A stretch of DNA of 64,000 nt from Candidatus Pseudomonas phytovorans (lineage in GTDB: Bacteria > Pseudomonadota > Gammaproteobacteria > Pseudomonadales > Pseudomonadaceae): the NCBI GenBank assembly GCA_029202525.1, contig CP119325.1:1710001-1774000 (forward strand), read 5' to 3'. This document shows, piece after piece, positions 51,680-59,777 of the stretch (the stretch's first letter is position 1; the number at the start of each line of letters is the position of its first letter). The translations under genes were made by a program, and so were the position numbers. The notes under the pieces were generated by a model. It made no database searches and was not told the origin of the DNA. It saw only the letters and a list, made by a program, of their open reading frames with translations.

Positions 51680-53728
51680 TTAGAAGGTGGTACGCAGTCC
51701 CACTTCCACGCTACGCCCGGGTGCTGGCGCGATATCGCGCAGGATCGAGCTGGCATAACGCACGGTCTGGTCGGTCAGGTTTTCGCCGCGCACAAACGCC
51801 AGCCACTGGCTCTGGCCAACTTCGAAGCGATAGCCAACGCTCGCCCCCAGCGTGGTGTAGCCATCTGTGCTGGTTTCGTTGGCCGGTTTGCGCTGCTGCG
51901 ACGCGGCATGCTGCAGATCAACCCGCGCCTGCCAGCGGTCCAGCTCCCAGACCAACCCGCTGTTAAGGCGCAGTGGAGCGATGCGTGGCAGCGGTTCGCC
52001 GCTGTCGAGGTTCTTGGCCCGGGTGTAGTCACCGGACAACTCCAGCGCGAAGCTGCCGTAACGGTTCTCGACCAGTTGCCAGCGGTCCTGGGCTTCGATG
52101 CCATAGAAGCGCGCCCGCACGCCTTGGTACTGGTATTCCGGGAAGCCATCGTGGTCATGATCGTGGTCGTGGTCATCCTCGCCGTGGTCGTGGTCATGCC
52201 CGCCCTCGCGCAGGTTGCCGGTGCCGATCAGCCCGATGTAGTTGCGGAAGTGGCTGTAGAACACGCCGACACTGCCCTTGTGGGTGCCGTTGTCGAAGCG
52301 CAGCGCAAGGTCGGCGGAAATGGCCTTTTCCTTGTTCAGGCTGGCATCGCCGACTTCATAGGCACCGGTGGCCACGTGCGCGCCATTGGCGTACAGCTCG
52401 TAAAACGTCGGGGCGCGCTCGGTGTAGCCGAGGTTGGCGGCCAGCGACCAGATCGGATCAAGCTGGTACACCGCACCTGAGGAAAGGCTGAAGGCATTGA
52501 AGCTGCTGGCGCTGTCGGCATCGACGAAGTTTTCATTGCCTTTGGCATCCGGGTCTACCCGGGTGTGCTCCAGGCGAGCGCCCAGGCTCAGGTTCAGCCG
52601 CTCTGTGGCCTGCCATTGCTCCAGCATGAACAGCGCCACGCTGTCGGTATTGGTGTGTGGGACGAAAGCCTCTTCACCCAAGGCGGAGAATTCGTTGCGG
52701 CTGACCTGGGCACCAATCACACCCTCCACCGGGCCGAGCGGTTGGTGGCGGGCTTCGATACGTGCTTCGTAGCCTTTGTTCTTGAAGGTGGTGTGCACCT
52801 CGCCTTCTTCGATCTCACTGTGTTCGTAGTCGGTATAGCCAGCATCGACCTTGACCGAACTGAACGGGCCGTCCAGGTCACGCAGCTCGGAGGCGAAGGC
52901 GTAGTGGTCCTGTTTCATGTCCAGGCGCACACCGGATTCGGCCACCGAGCCGTAATTGCTGTCGTAGCGGCTGTACGACAGGCCGGCGTAACCGTGATCC
53001 CAGTGATAGGCACCACCGACTGCACCGCCGTCCTGGCGGCCGTCACTGTTTTCCAGCCGGTGTTTGCTGCCAGGCTCATCGGCATCACGCACCTTGGCAC
53101 TGCGGGCATACCCGGGGATGCGCAGGTCGTTGAACTGACGGCTGTTGGCATCCAGGTGCAGGGCGAAGGTACCGTTGCCCGCCTCCAGCTTGCCGGCGCT
53201 GCTGCGGGTGGTGTCGGCGCCACCGTAGCGCAGTTCACCAGCGCCGTGGATGCCGTCGATGGGCGCGTCCGGGATGCGGTTGTCGAAGGTGTTGACCACG
53301 CCACCGATGGCGTTGCCGCCATAAAGCAGGGCGGCCGGGCCACGGACGATCTCGACGCGGTCGACGGTGACCGGGTCCAGCGGCACGGCATGGTCGTAAG
53401 ACAGCGACGAGGCATCCAGCGCGCCGACGCCATTGCGCAGGATGCGGATGCGGTCGCCATCCAGGCCACGGATCACCGGGCGGCTGGCGCCAGGGCCAAA
53501 CCAGGTAGAGGCGACACCGGGCTGCTTGTTCAGGGTTTCACCCAGGCTACCGTGCTGTTGTTGCAGCAGGTTGTCGCCTTCGAGCACGGTGCTGGGGGCG
53601 GCCAGCTGGCGGTTGCCCAGCGGATTGGCGGTAATGACCTGAGGTTCGAGTTCCACGGCCTGGCTGGGCGATGCAGCCAGCCAGAGCGCGACAGCAAGAG
53701 GGGAGAGGCGGAGCGGTGAGTACAGCAT
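51680..53728 (-). CDS. TonB-dependent receptor with His/Asp-rich loop (ZnuD-like)
   Basis: 682 residues: signal peptide MLYSPLRLSPLAVALWLAAS, N-terminal plug with ALLYGGNAIGGVVNTFDN, and a 22-strand barrel ending in Phe (VEVGLRTTF). An extracellular-type loop at about 508-529 contains HDHDHGEDDHDHDHDHDG, a dense metal-binding stretch, as in ZnuD zinc receptors. A Zur-like box lies 35 bases upstream of the start. Together these indicate outer-membrane zinc uptake under zinc starvation. Single gene. Confidence 0.88.
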   Translation of the reverse strand: MLYSPLRLSPLAVALWLAASPSQAVELEPQVITANPLGNRQLAAPSTVLEGDNLLQQQHGSLGETLNKQPGVASTWFGPGASRPVIRGLDGDRIRILRNGVGALDASSLSYDHAVPLDPVTVDRVEIVRGPAALLYGGNAIGGVVNTFDNRIPDAPIDGIHGAGELRYGGADTTRSSAGKLEAGNGTFALHLDANSRQFNDLRIPGYARSAKVRDADEPGSKHRLENSDGRQDGGAVGGAYHWDHGYAGLSYSRYDSNYGSVAESGVRLDMKQDHYAFASELRDLDGPFSSVKVDAGYTDYEHSEIEEGEVHTTFKNKGYEARIEARHQPLGPVEGVIGAQVSRNEFSALGEEAFVPHTNTDSVALFMLEQWQATERLNLSLGARLEHTRVDPDAKGNENFVDADSASSFNAFSLSSGAVYQLDPIWSLAANLGYTERAPTFYELYANGAHVATGAYEVGDASLNKEKAISADLALRFDNGTHKGSVGVFYSHFRNYIGLIGTGNLREGGHDHDHGEDDHDHDHDHDGFPEYQYQGVRARFYGIEAQDRWQLVENRYGSFALELSGDYTRAKNLDSGEPLPRIAPLRLNSGLVWELDRWQARVDLQHAASQQRKPANETSTDGYTTLGASVGYRFEVGQSQWLAFVRGENLTDQTVRYASSILRDIAPAPGRSVEVGLRTTF

Positions 53729-53762
53729 GGGGATGGGGCGTTCCTTGGCAGATGCTTTATAG

Positions 53763-53777
53763 TGTTACAACATAACA
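53763..53777. promoter_or_regulatory. Zur-like box upstream of the TonB receptor
   Basis: TGTTACAACATAACA, which matches the gamma-proteobacterial Zur core TGTTATA-N-TATAACA at 12 of 14 fixed positions and is palindromic in its outer five bases. It is 34 bases before the receptor start, suitable for repression. Confidence 0.65.
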
Positions 53778-53891
53778 TAACTATTTCAGCACAGAGGTTT
53801 TGCCCTTGGCCAGCATTTTTTCTGTCGACTTGACGCATCCCACCCGCCACTACACTCGTGTAAGGTGCGCATCTTTCCTACGGAGCACAGC

Positions 53892-54113
53892 ATGAGCACG
53901 GCCCAACACAACGCGCTGCACGGCAAGACCCTTGAACAGATCCTTACCGAGCTGGTGGCGCACTACCAATGGCAGGGCCTGGCCGAGCGCATCGATGTGC
54001 GTTGCTTCAAGAGCAACCCCAGCATCAAGTCCAGCCTGGCTTTTTTGCGCAAAACGCCGTGGGCGCGGGAAAAGGTCGAGCAGCTGTATGTGAAGCTGCA
54101 GCGCAAGGCCTGA
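53892..54113 (+). CDS. VF530 family (DUF2132) small protein
   Basis: 73 residues from ATG 53892. Matches the VF530 family: LHGKTLEQILTELVAHYQWQ, LAERIDVRCFKSNPSIKSSL and FLRKTPWAREKVEQLYVKLQ. A structure in the family suggests a DNA-binding fold, but the function is not established. One base separates it from the Pr6Pr gene, so they are co-transcribed. Confidence 0.9.
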   Translation: MSTAQHNALHGKTLEQILTELVAHYQWQGLAERIDVRCFKSNPSIKSSLAFLRKTPWAREKVEQLYVKLQRKA

Positions 54114-54114
54114 C

Positions 54115-54750
54115 ATGCCACGCCGCCCCTGGCTGACCGGCATGGCTGTGCTGGGCTGGTTCGGCCTGACCGTGCAGCTGTACCTGGTGTTGCTGGCACG
54201 CTGGCAGGAACAGGCCAGCCTGATTGGCGGCCTGATCAATGTGTTCGGCTACTTCACCGTGTTGACCAACACCTTGGTGGCGACGGTGCTCAGTTATGCG
54301 GCGTTCGGTCGTGAAGGCCGAGCCAAGCGCTTTTTTCTGTCACCGTCGGTGAGTGCTGCCGTGGCAGCCAGCATCGTGCTGGTGGCGCTGGCCTACAGCG
54401 TGTTGCTCCGCCACTTGTGGCAACCGCAGGGCTGGCAGTGGCTGGCGGACGAGTTGCTGCACGACGTGATGCCGGTGCTGTATGCCCTGTATTGGTGGCA
54501 CGAAGTGCCCAAGGGTAGGCTGCGGCTATGGCACTTGCTGGTCTGGGCGTTGTACCCGGCGGTGTACTTCGCCTATGCGCTGTGGCGGGGGAGCGAGATT
54601 GGCGTGTATGCCTATCCGTTCATCGACGTGGCGAGCCTGGGGTATGGGCAGGTGATGCTCAATGCCCTGGGCGTGCTGGCGGGGTTCTGGGGGATCGGGC
54701 TGGTGTTGCTGGGGCTGGATCGGTGGCGGGGAACGCAGAGGTTTGCCTAG
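54115..54750 (+). CDS. Pr6Pr family membrane protein
   Basis: 211 residues with six hydrophobic helices. Family features: GGLINVFGYFTVLTNTLVA near the second helix, LLHDVMPVLYALYWW, LYPAVYFAYALWRG and YPFIDVASLGYGQVMLNALG. Pr6Pr proteins are integral membrane proteins of unknown function, distantly like the AIG1/FAR-17a group. Second gene of a two-gene operon with VF530. A REP pair follows. Confidence 0.85.
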   Translation: MPRRPWLTGMAVLGWFGLTVQLYLVLLARWQEQASLIGGLINVFGYFTVLTNTLVATVLSYAAFGREGRAKRFFLSPSVSAAVAASIVLVALAYSVLLRHLWQPQGWQWLADELLHDVMPVLYALYWWHEVPKGRLRLWHLLVWALYPAVYFAYALWRGSEIGVYAYPFIDVASLGYGQVMLNALGVLAGFWGIGLVLLGLDRWRGTQRFA

Positions 54751-54751
54751 C

Positions 54752-54861
54752 CTTGTGCCGGCCTCTTCGCGGGCGCGCCCGCTCCCACATGTTGACCACA
54801 GCCCTCACCAGCGCTGCAGTACCTGTGGGAGCGGGCATGCCCGCGAAGAGGCCGGAACAGG
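54752..54861. repeat. REP inverted pair
   Basis: Units 54752-54789 (GCCGGCCTCTTCGCGGGCGC then GCCCGCTCCCACA) and 54819-54861 (CCTGTGGGAGCGGGCATGCC then CGCGAAGAGGCCGGAACAGG), opposed, between the convergent Pr6Pr and yqjH-like genes. Confidence 0.9.
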
Positions 54862-54870
54862 CGATATCAA

Positions 54871-55632
54871 TCACTCGTCGTCCGCAGTCCCATCGGCCCG
54901 CCAGTAGGCTGCAGCCTTCAGCGCATCCTCGGGTACGCCTTTCTCCTGCAACAACGTCTTGGCCTGGCGGGTGAGGGATTTTTCCAGCGCCACCCAGGCA
55001 TACAACCGGCCTTGCGGCAAGGTCAGGTTCTTCACCAGCGCCAGCAAATCTTCCTGCTGGCGCCGTACCCAGATCACTTCCACCTGTGCCTTGCTCGGCA
55101 GCGGCTGGCGCTCCTGCTCATCTTCAATCTGGATCACCGCCAGCACCTGGCGGCCAGCCGGCAGTTCGTCCAACCGGCGACCAATCGCCGGAATGGCGGT
55201 TTCATCACCGATCAGCAGGTAGCTGTCGAAAATATCCGGCACCACCAGCGACGCCCGTGGCCCGGCGATGTCCAGGGTTTGCCCCGGTGTGGCCTGGGCC
55301 GCCCAGGTGGAGGCAGGGCCATCACCGTGCAGCACGAAGTCGATGTCCATTTCATTGGCCACCAGGTCGATGCGCCGTGGCGTGTATTCGCGCATGGTGG
55401 GTCGCGCGCCACCGTCCCGGCCCAGGTTACGGGCCTCGATGGCCTGTTGTTGCTCCGGCGTTTCGGCGAACAGCAACTTGATGTGGTCGTCACTGCCGAC
55501 GCTGGTGAAACCTTGCAGTTCGGCCCCGCCGAGGGTGATGCGGCGCATGCGTGGGGTGAGTTCAGTGACCCGCAGTACTTGCAGGCGGCGTTGACGGATC
55601 TCGTGGTTGACGCGGTGGATGGTGTCACTCAT
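54871..55632 (-). CDS. yqjH: Siderophore-interacting ferric reductase (YqjH/ViuB family)
   Basis: 253 residues from ATG 55632. The FAD-binding domain shows MREYTPRRID (RxYS/T-like flavin motif) and the NAD(P)H part shows YLLIGDETAIPAIGRRLDEL. This family reduces ferric siderophores such as ferric enterobactin or dicitrate to release iron in the cytoplasm. It overlaps the upstream PadR-type gene by eight bases. The longer frame from 55902 is antisense to nothing useful and not credible. The yqjH name rests on the pairing with the PadR regulator. Confidence 0.85.
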   Translation of the reverse strand: MSDTIHRVNHEIRQRRLQVLRVTELTPRMRRITLGGAELQGFTSVGSDDHIKLLFAETPEQQQAIEARNLGRDGGARPTMREYTPRRIDLVANEMDIDFVLHGDGPASTWAAQATPGQTLDIAGPRASLVVPDIFDSYLLIGDETAIPAIGRRLDELPAGRQVLAVIQIEDEQERQPLPSKAQVEVIWVRRQQEDLLALVKNLTLPQGRLYAWVALEKSLTRQAKTLLQEKGVPEDALKAAAYWRADGTADDE

Positions 55633-56170
55633 GGGAAGTCTCCCTGACAGGTTCGGCCGGCCCGGTGGCGATGGCCTTGGCGGTATGGTTGAGCAAGTCG
55701 CGGACCCGTTGGATTTCTTCCGGTGTCCAGCGGCCGCTGTGCATGTGCAGTGCATGGCGCAGGTTGCCGACCGCTTCATGGATCTCTGGCGGGCGGTCGT
55801 GGCCGCGCAGGGCGCGCTTGCTGACTTCGATGCGCATGCGCACGCCGTCCAGCGCGACAGCCTGCTCGGCCAGGGCGCTGCGGCCGGCGTCGGTGATGGC
55901 ATACAAGCGCTTGCTGCCCTGCACCTGGCCGCTGATCAGCTCGGCCTCCTCAAGAAAGTTCAGTGTGGGGTAGATCACCCCAGGGCTAGGGCTGTAGCTG
56001 CCGTCGAACAGGTTTTCGATCTGGCGGATCAGGTCGTAGCCGTGGCCGGGCTGCTCGCCGAGCAGGTCCAGCATCAGCAGCTTGAGGTCACCGGGGGCAA
56101 ACACGCGGGGGCCGCGCTCGCCACGGCCGGGGCGCCGCTCAAAAGGGTCATGGGGGGTATGTTCACGCAT
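55625..56170 (-). CDS. yqjI: PadR-family regulator (YqjI-like)
   Basis: 181 residues. PadR winged helix at about 25-110: GDLKLLMLDLLGEQPGHGYDL, then SPSPGVIYPTLNFLEEAELI and KRLYAITDAGRSALAEQ. The C-terminal helical domain serves dimerisation. In E. coli the PadR protein YqjI represses yqjH and responds to nickel and iron; here the two genes form an operon, regulator first. The N-terminus is His-containing (MREHTPHDP) but shorter than the metal-binding extension of E. coli YqjI. Two GATATATC palindromes and a Fur-like box lie upstream. Confidence 0.82.
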   Translation of the reverse strand: MREHTPHDPFERRPGRGERGPRVFAPGDLKLLMLDLLGEQPGHGYDLIRQIENLFDGSYSPSPGVIYPTLNFLEEAELISGQVQGSKRLYAITDAGRSALAEQAVALDGVRMRIEVSKRALRGHDRPPEIHEAVGNLRHALHMHSGRWTPEEIQRVRDLLNHTAKAIATGPAEPVRETSHE

Positions 56171-56191
56171 GGGGATAGGGCTCCTTCTTTG

Positions 56192-56225
56192 CGATATATC
56201 GTAAGATATTACTCAAGATATATCT
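56192..56225. promoter_or_regulatory. Tandem GATATATC operators upstream of yqjI-like gene
   Basis: CGATATATCG (56192-56201) and AGATATATCT (56216-56225), both perfect palindromes, with ATATC-GTAA-GATAT (56196-56209) linking them. They lie 22-55 bases upstream of the PadR start, matching the dyad type expected for PadR/YqjI autoregulation. Confidence 0.65.
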
Positions 56226-56245
56226 AAAGACAAGCCCTTAATTGC

Positions 56246-56260
56246 AGATGATTATCATCT
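56246..56260. promoter_or_regulatory. Fur-like box upstream of the yqjI-yqjH operon
   Basis: AGATGAT-T-ATCATCT, a perfect 7-1-7 palindrome containing the Fur core ATGATTATCAT. It lies about 75 bases before the PadR start and overlaps the stop codon of the convergent-strand-neighbour PBP gene (56259-56261). Confidence 0.65.
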
Positions 56261-59200
56261 AGTTGTTCGATGCGTCCCCTTTAGCCGTGGATGTGTTTAC
56301 TGCGACTTGAGGCGATTTGCACTCGTTTGGATTGCCTGGCTGCAGGTACGGCATAAGGATCGGGGCCATGCCCTTGAGCACCTGCACCGGTAGCGCCGAG
56401 GTGAATTTGAACGCTTCCGCCGAACGCCCTGGGACAAAGGCGGTAAGGGTGCCGAAGTGGTTGTCGCCCAGGAAGAACACGAAGGTGGCGGTGCGGTTTA
56501 GCGAGCGCGAGCCAATCAGCCGCCCGCCAGCGCCGAAGCTTTCGATGCGGTTGTCACCGGTACCGGTCTTGCCACCCATCACCAATGGCGTGCCGTCTTG
56601 CAGCTTGAAGCTGCCGGAAATACGCCGCGCAGTGCCTGCATCTACCACTTGCGACATGGCGCCTTTAAGCGCACGCGCCACCTCCACCGGCAGAATCCGC
56701 ACCCCCCGGTCCGGGTCGGTAATCAACTTGGTCTCATAAGGTGTGTTGGCTGCAAAGTGCAGGGTGTCGATGCGCAGGGTGGGCAGGCGAATACCGTCGT
56801 TCTGGATGATGCCGACCAGTTCCGAGAGGGCGGCAGGGCGGTCGCCCGAGCTGCCGATGGCGGTGGCCAGCGAAGGCACCAGGTGGTCGAACGGATAGCC
56901 TACGCGTTTCCAGCGCTGGTGAATGTCGAGGAAGGCTTCGATCTCGACCATGGTACGGATGCGGCTGTCGCGGGCGCCCTGGTGGCGGCTCTTGAACAGC
57001 CAGCTGTACACCTCCTGGCGCTCGAAGTGGCTGGCGTTGACCATTTCGGTCAGGGTCGAGTTCGGGTTCTTCAGCAGGTAGCCCAGCAACCAAAGGTCCA
57101 GCGGGTGAACCTTGGCAATGTAGCCCTGATCGGGCAGGTCGTACTTGCCTGGGCCATAGGAATCGTACATCTCAGACAGACGACCGTCGGTCAGCTTGCC
57201 CAAGGCAACCTTGTCGCCCTTGAGGTGGGCACGTACGAAGGCATTGAAGGTTTCCTGCCCTGCTTCGGGGAACAGGTAGCGGTGTACCGCCGCCAGCCGC
57301 TGCGGGGTCACGCGCATGCTGTCGAGGAAGGTATCCAGGCGCTGCTGCGAAGTCTTGCGCTGGTATTTCTTCCAGAAACGCATCAGGTAGTTGGTGCCTT
57401 CCTTGTCGGCGAAGCGGGCCAGGTATTCCTGGCGGCGAGGGTCGGCGTCATCCTTGAGCAACGGCACGCGGTTGAATGGCTGCTGGTAGGTCACGTAGCG
57501 CACCAGGTCGCGCATCAGGCGGATGAACGGCAGGTTGATCGATTCGCGCAGCGCATCCTTGAGCGTCGGGTTGCGGTTGTTGTCTTCCTTGCGGAAGTTG
57601 TTGAACACGTGCATGCCACCGCCTGTGAAGAAGGCTTCACCGGTATTGGCGGAGTATTTGCGCTCCAGCGCGGCGTCGAGCATGGCGTCCAGGCTCTGGT
57701 TCTTGCTGTTCTGCGTCAGCCACTCCAGCGACCACTGGGTGATGCGGTCGAGTTCGGCGACATCGACCTTCTTCAGCTCGGCAGCGGGCTTGCCGGCGTA
57801 CTTGTCGTGCAGTTCGGCGATGATTTCCAGGTACGTGGTAAGCACCCGCAGCTTGGCGGTGGAGCCCAGTTCGAGCTTGCTGCCTTCGTTGATGTCGAAA
57901 GGTTGGTTGGTGCTGTCGGTTTGCACCCGTACCCGCGAGCCGTCGGCGGTGCGCTCGAACAGGGTGAAGCTGTAGCTCACCTGATCGGTGGTCTTGGAGG
58001 TGAGCAGGCGCTCGCCGATCAGGCCCATCTGCGCGGCAAACGCCGGGTCGGCAAGGTTTTTCAGGTACTGGCTGACTTGCAGCTGCAGGTCGGCCTGCAG
58101 GGTACTGGTGGCCGAAACATCAAGGCGGTCGAGGTCGTAAAGTGGGCGGTTGAGCATGGCCGCCAGGCGGTTGCGCGCCAGGCTGATGCCTTTGTTGGTG
58201 ACAATCGGCACGATGGTCGGCTGAGCGACCCAGTCGCGGTATACCGCCTTGCTGGCCAGCGCGGCATCGGCCAGTGGCTGCTCGATCACATTGTTGGCGG
58301 CAAGTACCCGGATGTGCGAATCGGTGAGTTCGGCCAACTCGACCCGGCCCTTGGACAAGTAGTGTGATGGGCGGCGCTGGGCGATCATCAGCGACATCAC
58401 CTGGCGCAGGGCGAGGCCGCGTGCGGCCATGCTTTCGGCGTCACTGGCAGTGGAATTCAGGGCTTGGTTGACCTGGTCGAAATCGGCGCCGTACCACACC
58501 CGCAAGCCTTCGGCCATGCCGTGCACTTCGCCGTGCCCGGGCACCGCCGACAGCGGCACACTGTTGAGGTAGTCGCGCACGATGCGCTGGCGTGCCTCGG
58601 TGGTATCAGGCCCGCCCTGGTAGGCGCGCACGCTGGCTGAAATCATCTGGCGGATTTTTTCGGCACCCGACACGGTCAGGCCGTCCGGTGAGTGACGGTA
58701 CTTTTCCAGTTGCGTGGCCAGGGTGCTACCGCCTGCGGACTGGCCAGGCAACGCAAGGTACTTGGCAATCTGGCTGTAGGCGGCCTTGGCGAAGCGTGGC
58801 CAGTCCACGGCCGGGTTGTTGCGCGGGTCCTGGGTATCGAGCAGGTCGCGGTTTTCGATGAACAACAGGCTGTTGACCATCACTGGCGGGATGGCGGCAA
58901 AGTCTGGGTACAGGTGCTGTGGATAGTTGTACTGGTACAGCGTGTCGCCGCGGCAGTCGGTGATCGACAGGCCGGCCTGAATTTTCTCGATATAGGGTGC
59001 GAACAGCCCATGATCGACGTAGTTCATCAGCGCGGGTGAGAATTTCACCTGCTCCGTGATCAGGTAGTCGCGCTTGAGCAGGCGTGGCAGGAATTCGCCC
59101 AGCGCGCTATAGCCCAGGCGCCTGTCGAATGGCCCTTCACCGGGGTAGACGATTGCATCACTGGGGCCGGGCTCCAGCGAGTAGGTCAGCGTACCGGCCA

Positions 59201-59408
59201 GTTTGCTGAACTCGCGCGATTGCAGTTCGGAGGTGCGGAATTCGTCATACGCAGCGAAACCAATGGCGACCAGCGCCACCAGCAGGATGAGGATGATCAG
59301 CCGCCACCATAGCCGACGCTGACGGGGGGACTTGGGTTGTGGCGTCTCGGCCGGAGGTATCTCGGGTGCTTCCGTTCTGCTTGGTTCCGATTGCCACAGT
59401 GCGCCCAT
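56259..59408 (-). CDS. Large bifunctional penicillin-binding protein (GT51 plus transpeptidase)
   Basis: 1049 residues from ATG 59408 (MGALWQSEPSRTEAP); the frame extends to 59540 but the added 44 residues look unconvincing. Pro-rich cytoplasmic tail, one membrane helix near 35-58 (RLIILILLVALVAIGFAAY), a glycosyltransferase 51 domain with LLFIENRDLLD and SAGGSTLATQLEKYR, and a transpeptidase domain with SxxK in ELGSTAKLRV (near 513) and KTG in GGKTGTGDNR (near 947). It polymerises and cross-links peptidoglycan. Longer than the usual PBP1a/1b and with a variant SxxK context, so it is a separate Pseudomonas class-A-like type. Confidence 0.8.
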   Translation of the reverse strand: MGALWQSEPSRTEAPEIPPAETPQPKSPRQRRLWWRLIILILLVALVAIGFAAYDEFRTSELQSREFSKLAGTLTYSLEPGPSDAIVYPGEGPFDRRLGYSALGEFLPRLLKRDYLITEQVKFSPALMNYVDHGLFAPYIEKIQAGLSITDCRGDTLYQYNYPQHLYPDFAAIPPVMVNSLLFIENRDLLDTQDPRNNPAVDWPRFAKAAYSQIAKYLALPGQSAGGSTLATQLEKYRHSPDGLTVSGAEKIRQMISASVRAYQGGPDTTEARQRIVRDYLNSVPLSAVPGHGEVHGMAEGLRVWYGADFDQVNQALNSTASDAESMAARGLALRQVMSLMIAQRRPSHYLSKGRVELAELTDSHIRVLAANNVIEQPLADAALASKAVYRDWVAQPTIVPIVTNKGISLARNRLAAMLNRPLYDLDRLDVSATSTLQADLQLQVSQYLKNLADPAFAAQMGLIGERLLTSKTTDQVSYSFTLFERTADGSRVRVQTDSTNQPFDINEGSKLELGSTAKLRVLTTYLEIIAELHDKYAGKPAAELKKVDVAELDRITQWSLEWLTQNSKNQSLDAMLDAALERKYSANTGEAFFTGGGMHVFNNFRKEDNNRNPTLKDALRESINLPFIRLMRDLVRYVTYQQPFNRVPLLKDDADPRRQEYLARFADKEGTNYLMRFWKKYQRKTSQQRLDTFLDSMRVTPQRLAAVHRYLFPEAGQETFNAFVRAHLKGDKVALGKLTDGRLSEMYDSYGPGKYDLPDQGYIAKVHPLDLWLLGYLLKNPNSTLTEMVNASHFERQEVYSWLFKSRHQGARDSRIRTMVEIEAFLDIHQRWKRVGYPFDHLVPSLATAIGSSGDRPAALSELVGIIQNDGIRLPTLRIDTLHFAANTPYETKLITDPDRGVRILPVEVARALKGAMSQVVDAGTARRISGSFKLQDGTPLVMGGKTGTGDNRIESFGAGGRLIGSRSLNRTATFVFFLGDNHFGTLTAFVPGRSAEAFKFTSALPVQVLKGMAPILMPYLQPGNPNECKSPQVAVNTSTAKGDASNN

Positions 59409-59590
59409 AGTCTTCAATCCGGCCAGGTGTTTTCGTCTTGCTTGTCTGAAGCTTAGACGTTGAGCGGATGAGGTGAAAAATTTGTAGGAAGTGGAGAAAA
59501 GTCGCGTAGGGCTATGCGGCTTTGGTGTGGGTTTCTTCACGCGGCGATGTTGCTAAGGTGCAGCGGCTCCAGAAAACTCGCTGATTATTC

Positions 59591-59602
59591 CTGTATATAC
59601 AG
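59591..59602. promoter_or_regulatory. TGTA-N2-TACA-type operator upstream of permease gene
   Basis: CTGTATATACAG, a perfect 12-base palindrome 176 bases before the permease ATG, in the 59409-59777 intergenic region, which otherwise shows no gene. The core fits the TGTA-N2-TACA pattern of GntR/HutC-type regulators; it is too short for a LexA box. Confidence 0.45.
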
Positions 59603-59777
59603 CGAAAATCCCTACATCGGTCTTCCTATACTGCTCGCCCCCTTCGCCCTGCCGGGCGCTCTATCCCGGCACACGGGCCGGCCCACGAGGCCAGCCTGGC
59701 AAGCCAACGTCACGCCTATCGGCATGACCGGTGCTGCACGAAGGTCAAATCCAATAACAAAATGAGGTTGTATTGCT

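Noticed and set aside
59591..59602. LexA (SOS) box
   Set aside because: LexA sites need CTG-N10-CAG; here CTG and CAG are only six bases apart.
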